Assembly: GCF_000764305.2 (NCBI RefSeq) | Contig: NW_025943988.1 | Coordinates: 124,001 to 188,000, forward strand | From: Hyalella azteca | Lineage: Eukaryota > Arthropoda > Malacostraca > Amphipoda > Hyalellidae | DNA length: 64,000 bases | Direction: 5' to 3' | In this document: positions 46,165 to 57,949 of the stretch, piece after piece | How the letters are laid out: each line of letters starts with the position of its first letter | Numbering within the stretch: the first letter of the stretch is position 1 | Position numbers and translations under genes: made by a program | Notes under the pieces: generated by a model | The model's database searches: none | What the model saw: only the letters and a program-made list of their open reading frames with translations | What the model was told of the DNA's origin: nothing

Positions 46165-46848
46165 ATTAGCTATAATGGTAGATGGATGATTTGCCCGTAA
46201 GCAGTAAAATGATGAAAATATCAAACAATTCATTGATGATAATTTTAAATAGTGGCAATAGAAACAGAACAAAATATCTAACGAATAGGAAACACTATTT
46301 ACAAAAATAACAGATGTTTTGAGCAAAAAAGATGTTGATCGTAACCAGAACTTTAAAAGAGAAGATGATGAATATATATAGAAAAACCCTTAAGGGCTCA
46401 TTAAGTTTTTTGCTTGCAGATCATTGCACCTGACGACACACCTAAAAACTGAGCAAGATGGATGATGATCACTTGGATGACTCCGTGGGAATTCATCAAA
46501 CAAAAATCCCACACAAATGAGCCCAGTTATCCCACGCATAAGTTTCAAATAACCACGTTAAATCCATGTTCGAGATTGTACATATATTTAAATTGGATAC
46601 TGGCGATTTAAATATAATTGGAGATTGATTAAATACGTTGGAATTGTATATTTAATGCTAAATCTACAGTGTTGCAACTAGTGTTATTATTCGAGATAAC
46701 TTCTTTCTTTATTAGCAACCAATTTCACCTAATCGGTATAGTCGTAATCATAGTCCCAGAAATTACCTTCATGACCTCATTTTCTATTCCATAATAGATT
46801 CTATTCGCCATAACCTATTTGTATATTCTGGAAACCTAAATTAAGAAT
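46165..46848. other. Unique AT-rich DNA
   Basis: No feature recognised. Confidence 0.5.
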
Positions 46849-46850
46849 AT

Positions 46851-46994
46851 GGGGCCACACTTTCAAAACTCGCTGAGTGAACGTAAGTACTTACGCTCTA
46901 TTTTCTTGTCTAAGATTGGTGGATTTTGCTTGAAAGGCCGTCAATAATTGGCTAATAAACTTACGATCTCTTAACTTTTTTTGAAAGTATAGGC
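46851..46994 (+). mobile_element. ~145 bp MITE family, copy C (best preserved)
   Basis: Starts GGCCACACTTTCAAAACTCG and ends TTTTTTTGAAAGTATAGGCC. It may be flanked by ATGG on both sides (46849-46852 and 46995-46998), a possible 4 bp target duplication. The interior holds the 14 bp palindrome CGTAAGTACTTACG and CAATAATTGGC. Confidence 0.9.
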
Positions 46995-47206
46995 CATGGT
47001 CCCCAAAATCTCGCACCACGTTCCCCGCAACGCGTAACCAAAACTAGGTTCATGTAAACAGTTTGCAATTACGGTGCATCCGGTCAATACGTTGGATGAT
47101 ATTAGCGTGCGGTTAGGTTTTCCATTACCAGTTACACGAGGTAACTATACAGCCAAGAATAAAGGAAACACTAACAACAAAATTTGCTAGCTTCAAATTT
47201 TTTAGC

Positions 47207-47491
47207 CGTGGATGGTCGGCTGAAAAGTCATTCGAAATGCAAAACAGTAGCAGTTAATTGACGAACAATTTGCTGATGTCGCTGTGGAAAACGTCAAAAA
47301 TTTTTAAATATGGAGACCGAACAAAGTATTCATCAATACTAAATGCACGTGGATGGCCGGCTGAAAAGTCATTCGGAATGCAAAACACTATAGGAGTCAA
47401 TTGGCAAAAATTTTGCTGATGTCGCTGTGTAATACGTCAAAAAATTTAAATTTAGAGACAGAACAAAGTATTCATCAATACTAAATGCACA
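47207..47491. repeat. 141 bp tandem duplication
   Basis: CGTGGATGGTCGGCTGAAAA GTCATTCGAAATGCAAAAC starts at 47207 and again at 47348, with about 90% identity between copies, ending AATACTAAATGCAC. Confidence 0.9.
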
Positions 47492-47494
47492 TGT

Positions 47495-49705
47495 TCTCCG
47501 GAGGTCAGGGCTACGTATATGCACAAGTACGACAATACAACAAAAACTTGCATAAGAATCTTTAAGGGATGGTGTTAAGTGGCGTATATAACAAGGACCA
47601 TAAAAAGTGGCCAGATAACCATCACTTTATAGATTGGGCAATAAAATGAACGAGGATTTACCTGCCCTAAAAAATGAACAGAAGCGATGGCGGCGAAGCG
47701 GCCACTATTTATCAGCATAAAAAAGAGCCCATTTCGCGCTTCAGTGAATATACAACCTACATCACATGCCAGCTTCATGAACGCCACATTAGTTAACTTG
47801 ATGCGGTGATGGTGATACTGTGATGATACTTGATACGAGGGGATGTTTTCTGACAAAAGTGATGTTTCATGATGTTTGAAAATCTTAACGGATGAGAGGG
47901 TATATTGTCTAATAGTGATGATGTTCGTTTCATGATGACTAATATATGCGATGAGGCTTTTTATCAAGCTACACCACTGAAAATGTTTGAAGTAGCAAAT
48001 TATGCACGTCACCATTCGTGGAAAATACTTATCTGTATATTATTAAATGTTTATTGAGGTAGACTGAAAAAGGATTTTTACAGCTTTGATATTTCTGGTT
48101 AATCGTGTGAACGTTTCAACGGCGAGGTTATAGATCATTGCTGTGGGAATCGATCCGTTCAAACTTTTTATGTGAGAGACAACGACCTTCGCCTTTGAAT
48201 ATTTTTGCCTTCTCGGAATAAGTTAATGAAGTTATAATTTTCATTGATAAATCTGCACGGACATGAGATCACTGTTTTTCAAAAGTAGCATTTGCTGTAC
48301 TTCATAACATTACTTATACACTTATTGGTAGGTTGATTATATTTTTCATATAAAAGAAATCTTTTTGAGAACGTTTTATTCCCTAACCATGAAAGGGTGT
48401 GTTTTTCCAAGAAAATAAAATAAATTTACCCTTTGGAGCGTCAGGCATAACCTGTCGTGAGCTAGAATAAGGCCGATACGTGACATTACATAGCTGGAGT
48501 TGGAACAGTTGAGCTATTTTGTCCATGACCGAATAACTTGACATTAAAAGACACACTGCAATAATTGTTAAATGAATTGAAACGTACTTTAAAAATTGCT
48601 ATTGTATTGCTCAATCATTAATATTTTATTCAAGTTTCATTTTAGGTAAAAAAATAACCCTAAATTTTATATTAATGACGGTTTTCTTACTCACGGACCG
48701 ATTTGCTTATGTTGGTTACGTCAAGAAAACATACACAAACTACATATGACGTCAGCGCCTAATTCACACAAGAATCTGTGTGAGAACACAGCAACACAAG
48801 CTCTGTATAGAGAGTGAGGTGCACCACACAATGTCCCATTGTTCGTGAGTAGTGAGAGCTGTGCGTGACACATGCGTGAACACGCACGAGGTTGTGATGC
48901 CAACATGGACATGAGACTAACCGAGTTATGCTTCGACATGAGCATCATGCACGGCATTGTGAGAATTAATGACCTATTGTATTCAATAATTAGACTGATG
49001 CCGCTTTTAAATTTTTATGCGTTCAGTAATTTAAAGTGTACCTGTAAAAGCGTTCAATCATCACCAGGCATGAGAATTTTTTTCTCTACTAATAACAATA
49101 CAACAGTAACATTTTGAATTATTGTGTATATTTCTTTTTTTTATTTGTATAATATGAGTGAAGTTCGTTTGTGAGAAGCAGATCTTAATTGAATGCATCA
49201 GTAGGAACTAACGTCTGGAAACCTCAACGCTGAGTAGGAAATTATCCTTTCAGCCATAGGAGGTGGCATGGGGAAAGATGTGCAAGAAGAAATTCTGAAG
49301 TTAACATTTAAAGTGTAAAAATGTATTTATAAATTTACGTGAGACAGTAACATTTCATATGAAAAAACGAAGATTTAATACCGTTTAGTAAAATTATTTA
49401 CTCATAGGATCATGTAGCGAGTACGCGAATATCGCAACAGAAGTAAGGATCCGTCATAAAATGTTAACCAAATAATCATGTTTTTATTATTATGAAATCG
49501 AAACTTACATTGTCAGATGAATAAATAAACAAGCAAAATTGAAAATCACAAAAAATGTTGCATGAAGGTCATAAAATGTCATTATAATAATTTCACTTTA
49601 GCAAACGTTATTGTTAATGAAAAGCTTTTTAGAATTATTTTAATAAATTATTTTATTTAAATCATCCTTTATAATGAATGCCAATTGAATAGGTAATAAG
49701 TAAAA
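47495..49705. other. Unique DNA, no gene supported
   Basis: The longest non-array minus-strand frame (47575-48015, 146 codons) has local TGATGATGTTTCATGATG repetition and no recognised domain. 48700-48960 contains short inverted CACACA/TGTGTG pieces and a TGACGTCA palindrome (48748-48755). Confidence 0.45.
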
Positions 49706-49709
49706 TAAT

Positions 49710-49917
49710 AATAATAATATGATATATAATTCATTAACAGTTAATAGATCTCAGTAAGTTAACTTGTCAATATATGATTACAATAAAATAATAATAATTC
49801 CTTAACAGTTAAAAGTTCTCAGTAAGTTAACTTGTCAATATATGATTACAATAAAATAATAATAATTCCTTAACAGTTAAAAGTTCTCAGTAAGTTAACT
49901 TGTCAATATATGATTAC
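49710..49917. repeat. 68 bp tandem repeat, 3 copies
   Basis: The unit is CTTAACAGTTAAAAGTTCTC AGTAAGTTAACTTGTCAATA TATGATTACAATAAAATAAT AATAATTC. The last two copies are nearly identical. It contains several GTTAAC/CAGTTAA mirror motifs. Confidence 0.95.
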
Positions 49918-50152
49918 AAAACAAGGGGTCCTAATGCAGCGCAAGTGACTGGGCTTGCTGGCCACAATGTAATTACCTACACCGAGATAACTTCTCGGCC
50001 GCTACACCTTCCATACGCACGCTCTTATCTGAAGCTTAAGAGTAACAAGGGAGGAGCGGGGGGTGAAATTATCCGTACTGAGAGATATGGAGGAGACTTA
50101 ACTACACATGCGCTAGTGTGCATAACACATAAGGTTAGGTTTAATATTATTA

Positions 50153-50264
50153 GCGCATTTTCTCATTTATGGAAAAAATGCACTATTGTGCTCGCCATGT
50201 CCGTCAGTCTGTCCGTCTGTCCGTCCGTCCGTGACCTCAAGTTTTCCTCGACGAGAAAATGCGC
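50153..50264. repeat. Small inverted repeat around a GTCCGTCC tract
   Basis: GCGCATTTTCTC (50153-50164) and GAGAAAATGCGC (50253-50264) are exact reverse complements flanking a GTCCGTCTGTCCGTCCGTCC tract (about 50200-50232). It may be a small dispersed element; ends are not defined. Confidence 0.6.
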
Positions 50265-50311
50265 TCTCTGTCACTCACTGCAGTGAGTACTGAGTTATAT
50301 TATTATTATAC

Positions 50312-50760
50312 TATGTTAGGTTAGATGTTAATATTATTATATCAGGTTAGGTTAGATGTTATTATTATATTAGGTTAGGTTAGATATTATTATATTAGGT
50401 TAGGTTAGACATTATTATTATATAAGGTTAGGTTAGATATTATTATATTAGGTTAGGTTAGACATTATTACTTTATTAGGTTAGGCTAGATAATATTATT
50501 ATATCAGGTTAGGTTAGATATTATTATATTAGGTTAGGTTAGACATTATTATTATATTAGGTTAGGCTAGATAATGTTATTATATTAGGTTAGGATAGAT
50601 ATTATTATTATATTAGGTTAGATTTGATATTATTAATATATTAGGCTAGGTTAGATATTATTATTATTATATTAGGTTAAATTACATATTATTATTATAT
50701 TAGGTTAGGTTAGACATCATTATTATATTAGGTTTGGTTAGATTCATCGTAGGTTGAGTT
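50312..50760. repeat. Interstitial TTAGG-type telomere-like array
   Basis: Many copies of TTAGGTTAGGTTAGATATTA TTATTATA in irregular 25-40 bp periods. TTAGG is the ancestral arthropod telomere repeat, but here it is broken by ATTATTATTA spacers. It is therefore a degenerate interstitial array, not a working telomere. Confidence 0.85.
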
Positions 50761-50764
50761 AGGT

Positions 50765-51005
50765 ATGCCCGTACACATGTTTCGGGTGATTTGACCTTAG
50801 TGCTTCCAAATTGCATTAGATTCACACGTAAAGCGTAAGAAACTTAACAGCACAAAAGATAAAAATTGCTGTCGTTATCAACGCAAATTAATGCCAAAAA
50901 CTGCCCACTTCGAACTATTAGCAAGCACAAATAGAAGAACACAAATGACATTCATAACACACAACAAGCATGACAAAAATGCTGTCATAAAAATATTATG
51001 TACGG
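50765..51005. other. Unique DNA
   Basis: No feature recognised. Confidence 0.5.
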
Positions 51006-51009
51006 GCAC

Positions 51010-51378
51010 AGATTAGGCACACTAACATACACACAGATCACACAAAAATACGTACAAAATCATTCACATGTACGCACAAAATGCACACACACACATGTCA
51101 GACCCGAACATGCACAAAAACAGGTGCACAAATCAGACATCAACATTCATACAAAAACACCTACACACAAAGACATAAACACAAAGACACACACACAAAT
51201 ACATACACACACATACACACAAAGACATACACACAAACACAAGAACATACACACAAAGACATACACACAAACACAAGAACATACACACAAGGACATACAC
51301 ACACATCCACACAAAGACATACACACACATATAAAGACATACACACAAAGGCATACACATCCACACAAACACACAACA
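51010..51378. repeat. ACACACAAAGACATAC microsatellite-like array
   Basis: CA-rich with irregular ACACACAAAGACATACACAC units. All long frames on both strands here (cysteine/valine-rich on minus, threonine/histidine-rich on plus) are translations of this tract. Confidence 0.95.
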
Positions 51379-51381
51379 CAG

Positions 51382-51464
51382 GCGCACTCAGCGGCGGGCG
51401 CCACCAGCCTGACGGGCGGCGCAGCGTGGGAGCCTGGGACAGTCCTGCGCCCTGGGGCGATCTG
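51382..51464 (+). CDS. Candidate internal exon, 83 bp, GC-rich (weak)
   Basis: A sharp GC-rich block in AT-rich DNA, preceded by AACACAG (acceptor-like, but with CA-rich rather than pyrimidine-rich upstream sequence) and followed by CTG|GTGAGA, a good donor. Two plus-strand frames are open through it, one reading [19 protein letters not shown]. The minus strand is also open and preceded by TCTCACCAG, a plausible acceptor. I recognise no protein in either direction. Confidence 0.2.
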
Positions 51465-51469
51465 GTGAG

Positions 51470-54435
51470 ATATCGGACCTTCGCACTCACTGAAAAAAGG
51501 GACACTTTGTCCCAACAACTATGCACTTTTGTCCTTGTGCAAGTCTTCTTCACTCAGTTTGGCCTTACAAAACGATGTGTCAGTGCTGCGAATAGAAAAT
51601 ATGAACCTATCTTCTTTCTGGAGAAACGCTTCAGCAGTGTTCTCCACTCAGTGCCTTATTGAATACTGCAGTGCAAACTTCATTACATTCGCACTGTTTA
51701 CTAATGTTTAATTTATAGTGAACTAGCGTTTTGAAAAGGCTATTGTCATATAAAAATATCGTTTCACAAATTAAATAAATACTAAAATTGCTGAAAACTA
51801 ATTACATAACACATAACTGTTAAATGTACTCGTAAAATGATCTGCACTAAGCAGCGCTCCGCTTACTGTACCGTTTTATGTAATTACTTCATGTGTACTG
51901 TATTGTTATTGAGTGTAAATAAAATGCTGACTTCTGAAGACCTATCAGCTGGTAATTAATAAAGAAGGAAGCAATCTTGTAGGAAAAAGTAAAGAGATAC
52001 ATAGAAGCGAACGTCATTTCTTTGTCAGTTTTCCCGTTAATGAAATAAATATTCAACAGAGTCTACTAGTTACGCGGAACAGAAATCAACTTAGTTTCAA
52101 TGTTACTGTGAAATAATTTCACTTCCAACTAATCTATTCTCATAGGAAAAAGAAGAGACATGGTCCATCTGAGATATCTTTACATTCTTGCGGATACAAT
52201 GTCGCATAAATACGACGTGTTTTGTCATTGATAAGTTTCCAATTTACTAAATTATATACGTAAATTGTCCCGCTTATCAGGCAACGTCAGCAAGAAATCA
52301 TATCAAGTTCACTAGAGCTATTTCACACGGATGCCCTTTTGTGAGCATAAATTACAGGTATCGCAGATAAATGACAGTGTGCACTTCCTTATAAGGTGGA
52401 CATATTACACTGAAAAATTGGGGGACTTTTCTAAATAGCGATGCAATTCTTCTTGACCTTGAGTGGGATATTATAATTCTGACCCATATTTTGACCTTGA
52501 CTGGGTGGGATATTCTGACCCAGTTTTGCTCGGCAAAAAGACGTATCAGTGCTACATGCAAAAAGTGTGTAATTATTTGGACAATATTAAATTTTATGAC
52601 CTAGTAAATTTTATGAGTGAGAGAGATACGGACCCTTCACAGCCCTCACTCACGCCCCTCGTACCATTCATACCCTTCAAGGTTCTCTTCAATGCAATAT
52701 AGTTTTATCTCAATCTTTAATTTCATTTACATAGATATTAGTAATTATGCCAATTTTCATTTACACGATAAGTTTAGACATTAGTTTCCGCAGCTCAAGC
52801 TTGTGTTTCGTGCGACTTGATCTCAGTATTTCCAAATTGAATTTGATTCGCAATTATCGAGAATAATCTAATAACAGGAGCATTTAAAAAACAACGTGGC
52901 AAAAGATATATAAAAAGAAGAAAATTTAAGTACTAAATTATAATATGAATTAATTTTCGAGAAAAAAAAAACATAGAAGAATTAATTGGCTAAACTGATT
53001 TTAGACTGAATTGTAATTGTATGATTAATTATTCAATCAAATAATTAACTATATTGCCGATTAACTACAATTAACAACTACTTCATTGCTACTTCACAGA
53101 TGAGGTAGAATGAAAGCCTGCATGATTAATTAGTATTTATCAGGTAATTAGCCTAAAGTAACAACTGGGTGCACACACAGTTACAACTGTGTGTACACAC
53201 GAAGCATACAGCATTACGACTCTTCTATTCAAAGAATTCATACAAATTGCCGTTCTGAAAATATGTCTATAATATTTTTTATGCCCTTGAATTTCTTTTC
53301 CCGTCTCATTATACTTCTCGTCAGGTAATCCATACTCATCATTACTTTAAGCTGAAATTTTATTTAACCCTTCGTTTCTACAGACCGTAATTCTAGTTAT
53401 CAGGCCATTCAATACGAATAGAATTACCAACAGATCTGTAGCCAATACTTGATTCTTTGTCTACTGACGAGATCTCTTGTTACTGACCTTTGCTTATATA
53501 TAGCATGGAAGAGGAAAAATTTTTCAATAGCTAATATAATTAACACTATAGTTAACAAAGCGTACCTTTAATTACGATGCAAAAAGCATCGACGACGGAT
53601 TATTTATAAATTCTTAATTCATTGTTTACAGACAACATTTCACGTTACCAGGTCTTGAGACACGAGTATTTTTTCCAACAGTTAATTTATGCGTAGAAAT
53701 TTGTTAGCGCTGTGAATACCGATGGTATCACTTGATTTTGCTGGGGGCTATATAGATGTCTCTCTGTGACACGAGCTCACTAAATAACTCGTGCAGGTTC
53801 AGTTCATATAAAAACACCTAGTTTTCAAACATATAATTTAGGAACTGCTATGTACAATGCATTGCGCAGTGTGGTCCTCTCCAGTAAGAATGTAAAACAT
53901 GACTAAATAAATCCCGGATATATGCAAAATCTTAAGTGCGGAAAGCTCTAAATCAAAATGGTAAGATTGTTACGACAAAAATGATATTTGTTCAAATTGA
54001 TGCTATTCCCTAAGAATTTCGTGACCTTTAGATACGAATATCATTGAAGAAGATTACTGTATCCGAAGAGAATGGGAGAAGATCCTAAGACAGACAAATC
54101 TTTTCGAAGTCTTTATTTCCTTTTAAGCTCTTTAGGGACCTCAAGCCTCGCGTGCTCACGGCTTAAAACTCTCATGTGTTGCACAATATATCATTTTTTT
54201 TTAGTTTTGGATAGCAGTGCCATTCCAAAAAGCCACCGCCTTTTCAGACCATTTTCCTGCAAGATAATTAAGTGAATGTAAAAGTATGTAAGGCAAGAAA
54301 GAAGCGAAATATTCTAGCCTGAAAATAAAACAAAATAGCCAGATCATTCAGTGAAAAAAAATATTCAACCAGTCCTAAAAAAAGCAAAAAAGGCTTACCA
54401 CAATTTCTTGAAAAGCAGAAGGAAAAGGCTTAGCT
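51470..54435. other. Unique AT-rich DNA, no gene supported
   Basis: About 3 kb with no arrays. It contains a 13 bp hairpin TGCACACACAGTT-AC-AACTGTGTGTACA (53170-53197, one mismatch). Short frames only. Confidence 0.5.
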
Positions 54436-54439
54436 AAAG

Positions 54440-55305
54440 AAGATAAAGATAGAGCCCAGCTCAGGCCTCTGAGAAGGGCACACAAGGGTTAAGCCTTAGA
54501 CGATTAGAAGAAAGGGTTCATCCTAGTCCTTGAAAAAGCGAAGAAAGGGCACAGTTCAAGCCCTTAACGTACAAAATTCCTGCCTTGAGTTTCCCATGAA
54601 GAGCAGAAGAAAGGGATTGCCCACCCAGCTCCTTAGATTTATTAACAGTAGAAAGGATCTCGAGGGCCCAGGCTCTTAAATAGCTGAAACAGCCTAATTG
54701 CCCAGATCTCATCAGAGCAGGAAAAGGCTCTGAAATAGATCGAACAGCGCTGCCCAGGTGGCAGAGTAGAAAAATGAATGGCCAAGCACAGATACAAAAA
54801 AATCGATACAGCCCAGATCATGTTGGAGCAGGAAAAAAAGGACCAGCCCAGACACTGAAAGAGTAATACAGCCGATTTTTAACTCCGGATGAACAGAAGA
54901 AACAGCCCAGTTCCGGCACTGGAAAAGTTAAAACAGCCCAGCCCAGACCACGTAGAAGTAGAACAAATAACCCAGTCCCGGCAATAAAAAAGCTAAAACA
55001 GCCCAGCCCCCTAGAAGTAGAAGAAATAGCCCAGTCCCAGCACTGAAAAGTTAAAACAGCCCAGCCCACACCCCGTAGAAGTAGAAGAAACAGCCCAGCC
55101 CAGACCCCGTAGAGTAGAAGAAACAGCCCAGCCCAGACCCCATAGAAGTAGAAAAAACAGCCCAGCCCAGACCCCGTAGAAGTAGAAGAAACAGCCCAGC
55201 CCAGACCCCGTAGAAATAGAAGAAAGGGCCCAGCCCAGACCCAGTAGAATTAGAAGAAACAGCCCAGCCCAGACCCCGTAGAAGTAGAAGAAAGGGCCCA
55301 GCCGA
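54440..55305. repeat. CAGCCCAG...GTAGAAG minisatellite, regular 34 bp at the right
   Basis: The right part (55050-55305) is a regular unit CAGCCCAGCCCAGACCCCGT AGAAGTAGAAGAAA. To the left (54440-55050) the same theme decays into GCCCAG...AGCAGAAGAAAGG pieces. The divergence gradient fits expansion at the right edge. Minus-strand leucine/phenylalanine/glycine-rich frames (54818-55421) are the repeat. Confidence 0.9.
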
Positions 55306-55765
55306 ATGCACGCCCAGCAGCAGACATGGAAGCCTCTGTTTCCGGCAGGTGCTGCTGCTTCGTTCCGGTGTCGGCCGCGTCCGGTGTTGCGGGAGCACGG
55401 GGGCCTTGCTACTCTAGCCAAATTTAGCCGACGATAGTTTTATTATATATTTATATAATATAAATAATATAATCGTGAAAGAGGTTTTGTTAACTTTAAT
55501 TTAATGTCATTTGATGGCGACTGTATCGTAGCGATAAAGGTAGCAATAGCTCCAACATGGAAAATAAATTTGTAATGTTCGGAAATCCTGAGCGAAAATT
55601 TTGGAATATCGATTGATGTTTCTGTTGAAACGAAAGCTAATTAGGAAAATATGGTTAATCAAATTTTTCAAATCCAACTCCATACTATCGCAATAGCTCG
55701 ATTACCACCATGCATAATGATTGCCGTGCTAATGAGCTCGCTTCAAACTGAGAGCAATGTTGAGA
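55306..55765. other. GC-rich block then unique DNA
   Basis: 55306-55420 is GC-rich with a 33-codon frame from the ATG at 55325 and splice-like CCGGCAG|GTGCTG. It is too little to call. The rest is AT-rich and unrecognised. Confidence 0.4.
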
Positions 55766-55915
55766 ATTATCGCTCCGTAAAGATAGCACACTACCGTAAA
55801 CATAGCACTCTACCGTAAACATAGCACACTACCGTAAAAATAGCACACTACCGTAAACATAGCACACTACCGCAAACATAGCACACTACCGTAAACATAG
55901 CACACTACCGTAAAC
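55766..55915. repeat. 19 bp minisatellite, about 8 copies, ending at adapter
   Basis: The unit is GTAAACATAGCACACTACC. It stops abruptly within a unit at the adapter (55916). Confidence 0.95.
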
Positions 55916-55953
55916 CTGTCTCTTATACACATCTAGATGTGTATAAGAGACAG
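55916..55953. other. Nextera mate-pair junction adapter (assembly contaminant)
   Basis: CTGTCTCTTATACACATCT (55916-55934) followed by AGATGTGTATAAGAGACAG (55935-55953). On the minus strand it translates as VSYTHLDVYKRQ, the conceptual peptide of this adapter junction. It is flanked by two unrelated minisatellites. Confidence 0.97.
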
Positions 55954-56081
55954 GTGTTCCCTGCTGCCTGTGTTCCCTGCTGCCAGTGTTCCCCTGCTGC
56001 CTGTGTTCCCTGCTGCCAGTGTTCCCTGCTGCCAGTGTTCCCTGCTGCCAGTGTTCCCTACTGCCTGTGTTCCCTACTGCC
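55954..56081. repeat. 16 bp minisatellite, 8 copies, starting at adapter
   Basis: The unit is GTGTTCCCTGCTGCCA with CCTG / CTACTG variants. It begins exactly at the adapter edge. Confidence 0.95.
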
Positions 56082-56084
56082 GCT

Positions 56085-56500
56085 GGGTCATGCAGGAACA
56101 GTGGGTGCGGATGCAAAATTAAAAATTTGTAACTTATTTTAATCAAAAATATTCTAGAATTGAACCTAAATTTCCATCAAATGAGAATTCCCATGTGAAT
56201 TCATATATGAGAATTTCCATCATATAGAAATCTTAAAAATTAGAATTTCCATCATAACAAAGGTATTTATTTAGTAATGTGATTTCATGTTCATCTTTTC
56301 TATTTATATCGGCAACGGCAATTTCGTGATTTGTTTGGTCCAGTGATAAATTTATGTTTAGGTTTTAAACTAAGAAGTATTAGATAAAAATTGCTAATGC
56401 AGGGAATAACCAATAAATTCAGGTTCTTATATCAGAAGTCCTGCGTCAGTAAGATAAGTTCAAAGAGAGTTAAACTAGCCGAAGCCCCAAGTCGTTTACG
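56085..56500. other. Unique AT-rich DNA
   Basis: Contains repeated AATTCCCATGTGAATTC / GAATTTCCATCATA pieces (56180-56265), probably a small decayed array. Confidence 0.5.
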
Positions 56501-56504
56501 CTTA

Positions 56505-56785
56505 ATAAAAATCTATGGCTTGCTTTTCTAAGCTAAGTAACAACAAATTACAAATCTTAAAGACGGATAAACAGTTAAAGGAGCATGAAAGTCGGTAATA
56601 CTAAAACACAGTTTTTATACATGATTCAATAGTAAACCATGCACATCTTCAAAAATCTACGGCTTGTTTCTCTAAGCTAAGTTACAACAAATTACGACTC
56701 TTAAGGACGGCTAAACAATTATAGGAGCATGAACGTCGGTAATACCAAAATACAGTTTTTATACATGATGCAATAGTAAACCACA
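56505..56785. repeat. 145 bp tandem duplication
   Basis: AAAATCTATGGCTTGCTTTT CTAAGCTAAGTAACAACAAA begins at 56507 and again at 56652; copies differ at roughly 10%. Confidence 0.9.
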
Positions 56786-56789
56786 TCTT

Positions 56790-57945
56790 TTCCTTTGTGG
56801 TGAGAGGTGAGCAAAGTCGTCACGCTCCTGATACGGAGTACGGCGCAGCATCGAACTAAAAAGTTGTCAAGAAAAAACACAGTCGAAAAACCAGCGAAAA
56901 AACATCTTGAAATCTAAACAAAAGAAGGACGATGGAGGAGGGCGTGGTATAAACTGGGAGTTGGGGTTTTAAGGAACAAAGGATAACAATTTAATAGGAG
57001 AATGTTATGAAAATAAAGTGTAGAACCGCGAATAGTAAATAGAAGTAATTGTTCATCGTCTTTCTTAGCGTATATTTCAAATGCGATTAAATTGGTATGC
57101 TATTAAGATGCAAGACTCAGCGTCAGCTTTTTAATGAGAATCATTCTTTTACAATTTATACCTCACTCTAATTACAGGTCACCTGTAAATGAAAGGAGAG
57201 GTCAGATAACCGCTCAAGAAGCACTGTGAAAATACACTACCACTTCAACATACCGGTTGAAAGGTTAATTTGAAAGGTTGGCGAACATTTTCAGCGTTGG
57301 CAAATGATCTAAAATGTCGTACGTTTAAGTTGGAAATTAAATTTTAAATAATAAATTTTACGTTCATATTTAATTTATTTTTCGACGAGACAATGTGTTA
57401 AATTTAATGGCATTTCTTCAACGTAAACTCAACTCGTCCATCCCAAGCATTCATCTCAAATTTAAGCGACCTTCTTAAGCGCTACTCGGACCGCTTTTAG
57501 GCTTTCTTTATAACGGCCTCTAATTACCTTAAGCCTTTAAAGTTCCTCATAAAACCCGGAGAATTGATAATAACTCGTGGATTTCGTGATGTTCTCGGCA
57601 GAGCGAGAACAGTTCTGGGAGAACAAATGTTCCTCCGTTGTGTGCTCTTTTGAAATATTATCGGTCATAAATATTCGGGCGTCGAGATTTCCTTCTCAAA
57701 ACCAGACCGACTTTTAAATGAGATTGTTCATGAATTTTTTTCCGAACTATTAAGTCTAGACGGTGAGTTTCTTCGGGAATTTCCGGTTATCCTTCCGCTG
57801 TTACAGAATAAAAACAGTTTTCACCGCAATTTGATGGCGAAACTTTGGTGAAATGAACTTTATATTCCGGTAACAATTGTGGGTGGATACTTGACAATTG
57901 CAAAAATAGCCGTTTATTTCATAATTGGATTCAGAACCATCATTT
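56790..57945. other. Unique DNA with balanced block 57410-57900
   Basis: 57410-57900 is less repetitive and less AT-biased, with runs such as TTTAGGCTTTCTTTATAACG GCCTCTAATTACCTTAAGCC. It is a candidate conserved non-coding region. No ORF or RNA recognised. Confidence 0.4.
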
Positions 57946-57949
57946 AAAC

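Noticed and set aside
47575..48015. 146-codon minus-strand open frame, longest outside clear arrays
   Set aside because: No recognised domain, local TGATGATGTTTCATGATG repetition keeps it open, and its AT-rich content and lack of splice context suggest chance.
48748..48755. TGACGTCA CRE-type palindrome as a regulatory site
   Set aside because: A single 8 bp match without a promoter or gene nearby is expected by chance in a window of this size.
50312..50760. Chromosome end
   Set aside because: TTAGG units are broken by AT spacers and normal sequence continues on both sides.
51081..51662. 193-codon plus-strand frame and cysteine/valine-rich minus frames
   Set aside because: Mostly the CA-rich tract 51010-51378; only the short GC-rich part was kept as a weak exon candidate.
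54818..55421. Glycine/leucine-rich minus-strand frames
   Set aside because: Products of the 34 bp array.
55886..56146. Frame containing VSYTHLDVYKRQ
   Set aside because: The peptide is the translated Nextera adapter junction, not biology.
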